From Enterospora canceri (taxonomy: Eukaryota; Microsporidia; Enterocytozoonidae): a DNA stretch of 14,045 nt. The position numbers were made by a program, and so were the translations under genes. This document shows positions 5,512 through 13,569 of the stretch, piece after piece (position 1 is the first letter of the stretch; every line of letters starts with the position of its first letter). Where the stretch lies: the NCBI GenBank assembly GCA_002087915.1, contig LWDP01000046.1, positions 1 through 14,045 of the forward strand. The letters run 5' to 3'. The notes below the pieces were generated by a model. That model searched no databases. It was not told where the DNA came from and saw nothing but the letters and a program-made list of their open reading frames with translations.

Positions 5512-8500
5512 ATGATTCAATGCGTTGGAGAAGAAGAGCTATTGAAGCAAATTGAAATGAGTGAAGCGATTAGATATCCAGTTGTACTATTCGGCAACAA
5601 GGGAAAGAGCCATTTACTAAGGAAGTGTGTGAAAGACATTCATTTTGTGGATACCAGGGAAATTGCAGATGTGAAGATGTTGGGAGGATTTTGGGCATTC
5701 GATGACCACGAAATCGTTTTTGTAGAGGGCGTGCTGGTTGAAGCAATGAAAACAGGCAAGAAACTTTGTTTAAAGAGGATTGATGAAAGTATAGCAGTAC
5801 AACAGTATTTGATGCCTGTTGTGAGTGAAAGAAGCATTATGTGCAACAATGGAACTAGAATTACAGCACATGATGATTTTAGACTGTTCTTTACAGCAAA
5901 TAGTCCATTCAAATACAGAAATGTGAATTTTATTGGACCAATAATGCATAAGATGAGCGAGTTTAAAAACCTGATGAATTTATGCATATTAGGAAACAAA
6001 AGTGAACGATGTTTACGAGATAGTGGCACCAAATGCAATTTAACTTGTCTCAAACCAGTTGATTGTAGTTGTATTGAAGAAGGAAGTGATGTAGTTCTCT
6101 GTAACGAACACTTCCTGAAATATGTGAGATTTTACAAATTAGTCAAGAATCTTACAAAAAGCAAGGCAGATAGAGCAGTATACTACCAGGCAATTGTCAA
6201 CACTTTCTTATTGCACGATTCATTGGAGATCAAAAATGAATTATACGTTGAAGATGAAATCAGAGAATATAGGATCAATTTAGCATTGACACAGAGCATT
6301 AAAGCAGCATTTGATGCTATTGAATTCAATGTAAAAACAAAGACACCCACTCTACTAATTGGTGAGACTGGTACAGGCAAAACAGCATTGATTCAGGAAA
6401 TATGTGCAGAGAATAACAGGAAACTCTCAGTGATCAATATGTCCAGTGATTTTGATGGATTTGAGCTCGTTGGTGGGTTTAAGACATTTGATTTCGACAA
6501 AAAGTTTCAGGAAATCACAAAAACATTCAAGCAGAAATATCCTACGACAATTATATCAGGAAGCATTTGCTCACAGATCAAACACATGCTTGAAACAATT
6601 AAAGAAGAAAGTGATATCAAAAATGAAATCAGGAAACTGGATAAAATCAGAAAAAACAAAATCTGTTTTGAATTCAAGAAGGGGAAGTTAGCACAGGCTA
6701 TGAAATCCGGGGATTGGATTTTGCTCGATGAAATCAATTTGGCACCTGAGGAGACCTTGAAGCTGATAGAAAGTATAGCAAGCAAAAGATTCCTTTTATT
6801 GCAGGAATCAGGAGAAATAATCGAAATGCACGATGATTTCAGGATATTCGCATGCATGAATCCATTTGGAGACTACGGAAAGAAACAGTTTCAAACAAGC
6901 GCATTCAACACCGTAATATTTGAAGACTTCTCAAATAACCTGGAAGATATCAAAATGGTATTTGATCATCATTGTAATACAGAAGTCAGTAAGAGCATTT
7001 CCAATGAAATATGTGAGTATTTCTATGCCGTAAAGCAGAATATCACCAAGAAAGTCTACTCAAACATGTTGGAACCAGTTGTAACAGGTAGAACATTTTG
7101 TAGAATCATCAAATCGCTAAATCAAGGGATAATCACAACTGAATCAGTTTTCAGGTGCTTCAACCTACTGGTTTTCACACAACTCAACTTGAGTTCACGT
7201 GCAATGGCAGTGGAACTGTTTTCAGAGATGTTTGGACCTGTTGAAATCAAAACAGAAAGGATCCAATTGAGTTCAACTGAATACGTTCTGACACCACAAA
7301 CAGAAATTATTTTGAGTGATTTGATTGCAGCAGTGGATTTAAATTTGCCTGTTTTGTTACAGGGCAACACATCAACAGGAAAGACAAGTATGGTTTATGC
7401 ATTAGCAAAAGAAAGAAATCAAAAAGTAACACGCATAAACAACCATGAGGGAACTGATGTTGGTGACTATTTAGGAATGTACAGGACAGTGAATGGATTA
7501 TTTCAGTTTGTCCACGGACCACTCATCAAGGCAATGAAAGAAGGAAACTGGATTATTTTAGATGAGTTGAATTTGGCAGAATCAGATGTATTAGAATCAC
7601 TCAACAGGTTACTAGATGATAATAGAGAAATATATATCCCAGAAACAGAGGAAATAGTGAAACCACACATCAGTTTTAGGCTATTTGCTACCCAAAATAT
7701 CGCATATGAAGGTAGAAAAGGTCTTGCAAGATCATTTAGAAATAGATTTGTTGAATTGATGTTCAACGAAAAGGATGAAAACGAGATCAGGATAATAATA
7801 CAGAGGTTGTTCGTGCTCCCAAAATCATTTATTGATTTGGTTGTTGAGACGTTCAAGCAATTGATTACATGTGATGATCTCACATTACAAACCAAAGTGA
7901 CACTAAGAGATGTATTGAAGTGGTGCAATAGAAAGCCAACTACTCACGAGGAATTGTTATTGCATGGTTTGGAACTATTCACAGAGCGAATAAGGTCAAA
8001 GAGAAACACAGTTTTTGATGTGTTCAACAAGGTGTTTGGGAAAAAGATAAAAGCAGATAATTTGGAGGATTTCTACAATGAAAAATGCATCCAGCAAGTT
8101 ACAGGCATTTCAAATGATTTGGTTATCACGAAATCATTCAGGAAACTGATTCACCTAGTAAGTAACGCATGGAACAATAACGAATCTGTTCTTCTGGTTG
8201 GAGAGACGGGAATTGGTAAGACATTGATTTGTGATTATGTTGCAAGACAGTGCAATAGAAAACTGAAAACAATCAACCTGTCAGAGAACACTGATGTAAG
8301 TGACTTTCTGGGTCATTTTGAATTCAAAGATGGTGACATCAAATGGAATAACGGCACCTTAGTTACAGCATTAGAGAATGGTGATTGCTTTCTGATTGAT
8401 GAAATCAACTTAGCAGATGGATCAGTTCTGGAAAGATTGAACAGTCTGCTAGAAACAGATAGATCTCTATTTATACCAGAGATAAATAGGCGATACACAT

Positions 8501-11500
8501 TTCAAAATGCCAGAATCGCAGCTACAATGAATCCATCTGGAGACTTCGGTAAAAAAGAGTTGTCACCTGCATTTAGAAACAGATTCACTGAAATCTATTT
8601 CACGTTGGAACCAGAAGAAAAAATTGAAATATTCAGGGAGAAATGCAGAGATATTCAACCGTTTATTGTAGCGAATGAAATTGAAAATGAACTGATGGAA
8701 ATCATCAAGGTAGTGAGTGTAAGAAAAGGTAGCATGGTTGTTGAATACCTGAAATGTGTCAATAACACTGATAATACGGTTGTGATGAATGCGAATAAGT
8801 TAAGACAAGGATTGCTACTAAATGAAATCTATGATCTGATCAATATCAGACAATCTGAGAATGTGGCAGAATACAGCCTAAAGATGCTAAAGAAATCAGA
8901 AGACAAACACTTTCTGTATTTCAATGCAACCAACAGAGTGTTTAGAACATTTCTGTTTGATATGGGCGTGCTCTTAGTTGGTTTGCCAGGAACAGGAAAG
9001 ACGTCATTGATTGAGAACTTGGGCAAAATGTGCGGAAAGAAGGTGCTTAGGATCAACTTATCAGAAAACACGGAAATTGATGATCTATTGGGCACAATGG
9101 TTTGTAAGGGCAACTCGATTTGCTTCTGTAAATCCACCTTGGTGAAATATCTACAAAGTGGTGAATGGATCATTCTTGATGAAATCAATCTGTGTTCCCA
9201 AAGTGTGTTAGAAGGAATGAACTCCATTTTGGATTACAGAAAATCAATAACATTAACCAATGGTGAGGAAATCAAGGTGCATGAGAATTCTAAGATCTTT
9301 GCAACAATGAATCCTAGTGAAGTCAAAGGAAGAAAGGAGCTACCAAAGAGCTCTCTGGATCGATTCATCATCGTGAAACTGGAGGAATACAAAGATAATG
9401 AGATCAATGAAATATTAAAGGCGCAATTTGGATACGAATTCACACACAACAAGAAGTTGAGTTTGAGAGAAAACATCAAAACGAACAAAATGAGACAGAA
9501 CAAATTGTACGGTGCAGTTGTAAGCAGAATTAACAGTGGTTTTTATGCAGATGATCGAGTATTTATGCTAAATGACCTGTGCATAGAATACAAGGAATTG
9601 GACAGAGAATTCTGCATTGTTCATAGTCAGATCAACGCGCTCTACGAGTTGTTACAGTGTATTCTGAACAAGATTCCAGTTATTTTGAAAGGTGAATTTG
9701 GAAGAAGGAACATGATCAGATTTATTGGAAAGTTATTTGGATTGGGAATTACAAACATTTACTGCTCTAAGGAAACAGATATCACTGATTTATTGGGTGG
9801 ATATGCTAAGAACAACAATACGGAAGAGACGGCGGAATTGTTTACCTGGAAAGATTCATTGTTGGTTGATGCGATTCAAAACGAAAATGTCGTGGTGTTT
9901 CACAACGCAGAAAGCGTAGAGAAAGCAGTTTTTGACAGATTGAACTGTCTGTTTGAATTCAAGAGCACGTTGAATGTGTATGAGAGAAGTATTGAAACTG
10001 AGATAGCTGTGAACAGAAAGTGTGTGTTTGTGCTATTTGCAGATGACGAAATGGCATTTTCAGAGGCGATTAGAGATAGGTGTCATGTCATCAATCTGTG
10101 TGACACGTATGATTACGTTGATTTGTTGAAGATCAATGTTCAAGGTACCAGTTTGATTGGTTTTGCTGATGTACAGAAATACCAGAATGGGATGGAATGG
10201 GATCGAATTGATCTAGAAAAGTGGAAAAGGTATCAAATATGCACCGATATAATCCCAAATCTAATCAAAGAATCTGATATACAGAATTACGTCTGCATTA
10301 GAAAGAATGATATCGACCAGAATCAAAACACCAAATACATTGATGTTTATGAGCAGCTGATTCAATTCAAGGATACAAAAGCATATGAAATAATCAGGTT
10401 GTTTGAAGATGAGCAAAATATGCTGAATTTCAATTTGAGTGAATTTAACTCAGTTGAATTGAAGAAGTTGATGATCAGAAACCTAAAAAACAAGAAACTG
10501 AAAGAAATGAAAGAATTCAAAGAGAAAGTTGCAACGGTTATTGGAACAAAATGCTTTATATTGAGTGACAGTGTAACAGATGAGATTAGAGAAACCATCA
10601 GGTTATTGAAGGCGTGCATTTCAGAACAGGTTGATCCAGCATTAGTGTTCTACAAGAACATGAAGAACAAAGCAGCTATGGAAGAAAACAACATCATTGA
10701 TCAAATCAATAGTGAGCTAGTGAAATGCTATAAGTACAATTCAGGTGATATGACAAAATTACAGGCATTGAAAAGAGAAAGAGAGAATATCAATGCAAAA
10801 TACAGCAAGGTGTTATCTGGCATCAATCCAAACAGGGATTTCATGGAGTTCATCACAGCAATCAGTAGCAACAATTTTCCATCAGAATTCTTTGGTGGCA
10901 GAATGCAGCGTATCAGAGATAACTTTGATGATTGTGTTGTTCTAATGGCACTTGAATCAATTCAAAATATCAGAACAGACAGCCAACCATCAGTACCTGA
11001 ATTCAATTACAACGAGGCCGTTTTACAACTTGTCAAAAACAAGCAAATCAGAAAGTGCTCAAGACAGGAATACAACAAATACAGTTACAATCTACTTACA
11101 AATCAGTCAAATGAAACTAGTACAGTATTATATGGAGCAATTTGCAACAATAACATCACAGTTGACATCAATATAATCCCATTGATTTTCGTATGGTTTG
11201 ATGATGCTGATTATGATAGAACTCTTCTAAATATGATCAAGCATGATGATAATACGATCAGGGTAATAGAAACAAGATCAGACACAATTACAATCAACTA
11301 TGAAGAATTGAAAAGAGTAGACGGTTTCGAAACAATTGGAGAACTAAGTTGCTTTACTACACCAAGTGAAATTGTAGAATATTGCAGTGAAAACTCCCTA
11401 TTCAATGACAAAACAGAGAAGCAATTGATCGATATCCTGATCAATAGGAAGAATGTTGCTGCTATGCTAAAGATTGAACCAAATTACAACTGGTTTGGAT

Positions 11501-13569
11501 ATTTGAAATACCACAAAGTAACACAAGAATACTTCTACAATAGCACAGTCTATGAATTCGTAGAGAGACTATTCTTTGTTAAGGAGTATTATGGAATGTT
11601 GATCAATAAGAAAGGTACTGAATGGTTGGAACAATACAACAAAAAGCACGAATTGTATAATTGGATTGCACTGATGGATGCATTTGATCTGACTAGAATG
11701 AAAGAGAATAAGGAGAGTGAGTTATTGATCAAGTTAAAGAGAGCAACAATTCGAACATTCAAAAGGTTCAATGAGATTGTGGAAAGTTATCGAGGTGGAT
11801 TCATGTTACAACCAGTGACAACTGTAATGGATGTGAAGATGATCAAACAGGAAATGAGTGAATGTTGTGAAAACAACAAGAGCAAAACAGAGAGTGAATT
11901 CAGAAAGGCAGTTGAAAGATCAATCAAGAATACGAAATTGTGTGATTGTAAGGCAGTCGATCTGATAATCAAAGACAATTTGTATGAATCATTCATCAAC
12001 AAATTGCAACTGCCAGAAGAACCAGAGACCAACCTGGCTGAATATTTCATGAAAAGAGACAATTCACAGCACAATTTGAAATACCTGACAGCAGTTGCAA
12101 AACTGATCCATATCTACAACCAGAATATTGAACACATAAAGAATGCAGACAAATCAAACAGAATGATCAAATATGCTCTATGCAACGAGATCAAATTGGA
12201 TTATCTGTACCTGATTTACAAAATCATTAAGGAATCAGTTTCATACACAGAAGATCAGGAAGAAGGAGAAGGAATAAAGAACTGTAGTGATGAGATTGAG
12301 CAAAATAAGGAAGAGAATGATTTGAATGAGGATGAAATAAACGATGAATACGATAAGAATGAGAGAGTTGAAGAAGAATCCAATGCAGATGAATTAGACA
12401 ACAAAGGCAAAGCTGATTACGAAGTAGAAAGCGAACATGAAACAGAAAAAGAGGATCTGATCGAAGGAAGTGGAGAGAGCAATGAAACAAAGGAAGAAAA
12501 CAATCAGTGCGAAAGAATGATCGAAGATCCATCAGGTATCACAGACACTGATATTGACAATAATGACACTGATATTGATGATGAAATCAGTGGAATATCA
12601 GAGGAAGCAGATGAGTCTCATACTACTGAACAATCTGTCACTAGATCAATAGAGCAGGAACAGCAATCCAATCTACCAGCAGAATACGCCTACAAAGACT
12701 ACACCAAAATCAATATGGATCAAACTTGCAACAATGAAACAGATGAATTTGATGACCTGAGAATTGCAGCAGAAATTGGAACTAAAAATGATTTATTGGA
12801 AGCAGTTGAGAATGGTACAGAAATAGGAAAAAGAGAGGACGAAGGAAGTGACGATAAGGCAACTAACATCAAGAGTGCAACAAAGAGACTGAAAATCACG
12901 GCAGAAAACAAGCATTGTATAAAACTGATCAATTTGATCAGAACTGTCCTTGAAACCAATAAAAACAGCAAATACCGCGGCAATTTCAAAACAGGAAAGA
13001 AGCTGAGCATGAAAGCTGTGGTGAATTACATTGCAAGTGGATTCAGCAAAGACAGAATTTGGATGAGACGAGCCCGAAACCAGTTCAACTACAATTTCAA
13101 CATCTTCATCGACAACAGCAAATCAATGGACAGCCACAGCCTGGTTGATCTGCTTGGAGCAACACTCAACAAGATCAGCACATCATTCCGCTGCCTTGGA
13201 ATTGATCTCTCTCTGTTTCGATTTGGAACTGATCTCCAGAGACTCCACAGCCTGGGCGACCTGACATTCTCAGACGAGTCCACCAATGTCCAATTCATCG
13301 ACGATCCACAATTTGCCTGTGACCTGAACATCGTCCTCACTGACGGAATCTTCAACTGCTCCCATCGAGCCAACTTCGTTGCTCTGATCCTCGATAAAAA
13401 CAGCATCAGAAGAATGGCCCGAATCTCCCTTGTGAATGGACGCATTCTGAGAGAGAGCTTCCTGGGCACATTTGGCCTATTCCACACCGTGGTTGAGAAA
13501 GAGGAGGAATTTGAAGAGAAGTTCGTTGGAGTCCTCAGACACCTCGTCGACAGCATGCGCTTTAATTAA
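5512..13569 (+). CDS. MDN1: Midasin/Rea1, giant six-AAA dynein-like ATPase of 60S ribosome assembly
   Basis: Midasin uses ATP to strip assembly factors (Ytm1 and Rsa4 in yeast) from pre-60S particles in the nucleolus and nucleoplasm. The 2,685-residue protein has the full order: six AAA modules, a linker, a D/E-rich stretch and a C-terminal MIDAS domain. Walker A loops are intact in AAA2 (GETGTGKT, 284-291), AAA3 (GNTSTGKT, 618-625), AAA4 (GETGIGKT, 897-904) and AAA5 (GLPGTGKT, 1157-1164). Each is followed by a Walker B DE(I/L)N (406, 684, 963, 1223). AAA1 (GNKGKS, 28-33) and AAA6 (GEFGRRNM, 1394-1401; HN in place of DE at 1464-1465) are degenerate. The MIDAS motif DNSKS is at 2534-2538, with TDG at 2610-2612. 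Yeast Rea1 is about 4,900 residues: the N-terminal domain is nearly absent here and the linker is much shortened. The ATG at 5512 is chosen because an upstream extension to 5494 would need a TTG start. The stop overlaps that of the opposite-strand gene. Confidence 0.97.
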   Translation: MIQCVGEEELLKQIEMSEAIRYPVVLFGNKGKSHLLRKCVKDIHFVDTREIADVKMLGGFWAFDDHEIVFVEGVLVEAMKTGKKLCLKRIDESIAVQQYLMPVVSERSIMCNNGTRITAHDDFRLFFTANSPFKYRNVNFIGPIMHKMSEFKNLMNLCILGNKSERCLRDSGTKCNLTCLKPVDCSCIEEGSDVVLCNEHFLKYVRFYKLVKNLTKSKADRAVYYQAIVNTFLLHDSLEIKNELYVEDEIREYRINLALTQSIKAAFDAIEFNVKTKTPTLLIGETGTGKTALIQEICAENNRKLSVINMSSDFDGFELVGGFKTFDFDKKFQEITKTFKQKYPTTIISGSICSQIKHMLETIKEESDIKNEIRKLDKIRKNKICFEFKKGKLAQAMKSGDWILLDEINLAPEETLKLIESIASKRFLLLQESGEIIEMHDDFRIFACMNPFGDYGKKQFQTSAFNTVIFEDFSNNLEDIKMVFDHHCNTEVSKSISNEICEYFYAVKQNITKKVYSNMLEPVVTGRTFCRIIKSLNQGIITTESVFRCFNLLVFTQLNLSSRAMAVELFSEMFGPVEIKTERIQLSSTEYVLTPQTEIILSDLIAAVDLNLPVLLQGNTSTGKTSMVYALAKERNQKVTRINNHEGTDVGDYLGMYRTVNGLFQFVHGPLIKAMKEGNWIILDELNLAESDVLESLNRLLDDNREIYIPETEEIVKPHISFRLFATQNIAYEGRKGLARSFRNRFVELMFNEKDENEIRIIIQRLFVLPKSFIDLVVETFKQLITCDDLTLQTKVTLRDVLKWCNRKPTTHEELLLHGLELFTERIRSKRNTVFDVFNKVFGKKIKADNLEDFYNEKCIQQVTGISNDLVITKSFRKLIHLVSNAWNNNESVLLVGETGIGKTLICDYVARQCNRKLKTINLSENTDVSDFLGHFEFKDGDIKWNNGTLVTALENGDCFLIDEINLADGSVLERLNSLLETDRSLFIPEINRRYTFQNARIAATMNPSGDFGKKELSPAFRNRFTEIYFTLEPEEKIEIFREKCRDIQPFIVANEIENELMEIIKVVSVRKGSMVVEYLKCVNNTDNTVVMNANKLRQGLLLNEIYDLINIRQSENVAEYSLKMLKKSEDKHFLYFNATNRVFRTFLFDMGVLLVGLPGTGKTSLIENLGKMCGKKVLRINLSENTEIDDLLGTMVCKGNSICFCKSTLVKYLQSGEWIILDEINLCSQSVLEGMNSILDYRKSITLTNGEEIKVHENSKIFATMNPSEVKGRKELPKSSLDRFIIVKLEEYKDNEINEILKAQFGYEFTHNKKLSLRENIKTNKMRQNKLYGAVVSRINSGFYADDRVFMLNDLCIEYKELDREFCIVHSQINALYELLQCILNKIPVILKGEFGRRNMIRFIGKLFGLGITNIYCSKETDITDLLGGYAKNNNTEETAELFTWKDSLLVDAIQNENVVVFHNAESVEKAVFDRLNCLFEFKSTLNVYERSIETEIAVNRKCVFVLFADDEMAFSEAIRDRCHVINLCDTYDYVDLLKINVQGTSLIGFADVQKYQNGMEWDRIDLEKWKRYQICTDIIPNLIKESDIQNYVCIRKNDIDQNQNTKYIDVYEQLIQFKDTKAYEIIRLFEDEQNMLNFNLSEFNSVELKKLMIRNLKNKKLKEMKEFKEKVATVIGTKCFILSDSVTDEIRETIRLLKACISEQVDPALVFYKNMKNKAAMEENNIIDQINSELVKCYKYNSGDMTKLQALKRERENINAKYSKVLSGINPNRDFMEFITAISSNNFPSEFFGGRMQRIRDNFDDCVVLMALESIQNIRTDSQPSVPEFNYNEAVLQLVKNKQIRKCSRQEYNKYSYNLLTNQSNETSTVLYGAICNNNITVDINIIPLIFVWFDDADYDRTLLNMIKHDDNTIRVIETRSDTITINYEELKRVDGFETIGELSCFTTPSEIVEYCSENSLFNDKTEKQLIDILINRKNVAAMLKIEPNYNWFGYLKYHKVTQEYFYNSTVYEFVERLFFVKEYYGMLINKKGTEWLEQYNKKHELYNWIALMDAFDLTRMKENKESELLIKLKRATIRTFKRFNEIVESYRGGFMLQPVTTVMDVKMIKQEMSECCENNKSKTESEFRKAVERSIKNTKLCDCKAVDLIIKDNLYESFINKLQLPEEPETNLAEYFMKRDNSQHNLKYLTAVAKLIHIYNQNIEHIKNADKSNRMIKYALCNEIKLDYLYLIYKIIKESVSYTEDQEEGEGIKNCSDEIEQNKEENDLNEDEINDEYDKNERVEEESNADELDNKGKADYEVESEHETEKEDLIEGSGESNETKEENNQCERMIEDPSGITDTDIDNNDTDIDDEISGISEEADESHTTEQSVTRSIEQEQQSNLPAEYAYKDYTKINMDQTCNNETDEFDDLRIAAEIGTKNDLLEAVENGTEIGKREDEGSDDKATNIKSATKRLKITAENKHCIKLINLIRTVLETNKNSKYRGNFKTGKKLSMKAVVNYIASGFSKDRIWMRRARNQFNYNFNIFIDNSKSMDSHSLVDLLGATLNKISTSFRCLGIDLSLFRFGTDLQRLHSLGDLTFSDESTNVQFIDDPQFACDLNIVLTDGIFNCSHRANFVALILDKNSIRRMARISLVNGRILRESFLGTFGLFHTVVEKEEEFEEKFVGVLRHLVDSMRFN
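5581..10107 (+). other. MDN1: Midasin AAA1-AAA6 ring region
   Basis: Residues about 24-1532 hold the six AAA modules, starting only 23 residues from the N-terminus. AAA2 carries an insertion of about 60 residues between its Walker A and Walker B motifs (about 325-390), rich in Lys and Glu, at the place of the helix-2 insert known in Rea1. Arginine-finger-like motifs are present in AAA3 (RNRF, 743-746), AAA4 (RNRF, 1022-1025), AAA5 (LDRF, 1282-1285) and AAA6 (RDR, 1521-1523). In AAA1 and AAA2 the equivalent positions read differently. Confidence 0.9.
6001..6111 (+). other. Cys/His cluster in midasin AAA1, possible zinc-binding insert
   Basis: Residues 167-200 contain C167, C175, C179, C185, C187, C197 and H200. 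The spacing C-x3-C, C-x-C and C-x2-H suits one or two metal sites. The cluster follows the degenerate AAA1 core and precedes its helical lid. I know of no such element as a standard midasin feature. Metal binding is inferred from spacing alone. Confidence 0.4.
10108..12240 (+). other. MDN1: Midasin linker (shortened)
   Basis: About 710 residues between AAA6 and the acidic stretch are mostly helical-looking and rich in Lys, Glu, Asn and Ile, with no recognisable motif. This is the place of the long linker of Rea1, which moves relative to the ring during ATP hydrolysis. It is far shorter than the yeast linker. Confidence 0.7.
12247..12660 (+). other. MDN1: Midasin D/E-rich low-complexity region
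   Basis: Residues about 2246-2383 are dominated by Glu and Asp with Asn, Ser and Thr. This matches the acidic tether that joins linker and MIDAS domain in Rea1 and is expected to be disordered. It contains the short repeat DTDID twice. A basic patch follows it (ATKRLK, around 12877-12894) and could act as a nuclear localisation signal; that is inference. Confidence 0.85.
12544..12578 (+). repeat. 14-bp direct repeat in the acidic coding region
   Basis: The 14-bp unit GACACTGATATTGA occurs at 12544-12557 and again at 12565-12578, 21 bp apart, in the same frame. It encodes DTDID twice. It is probably a local slippage or duplication product in low-complexity coding DNA. Confidence 0.8.
13093..13566 (+). 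other. MDN1: Midasin C-terminal MIDAS (von Willebrand A-like) domain
   Basis: Residues about 2528-2685 form a compact A-domain. The metal-ion site shows IDNSKSM with D2534, S2536 and S2538 as the DxSxS ligands, and VLTDG with D2611 as the later acidic ligand. In Rea1 this domain grips the UBL domains of Ytm1 and Rsa4 through a shared metal ion. GC content here is clearly higher than in the rest of the gene. Confidence 0.92.

Noticed and set aside
5640..13556. Many minus-strand open frames opposite midasin
   Set aside because: They are antisense shadows of a long confident gene, low in complexity and without recognisable domains.
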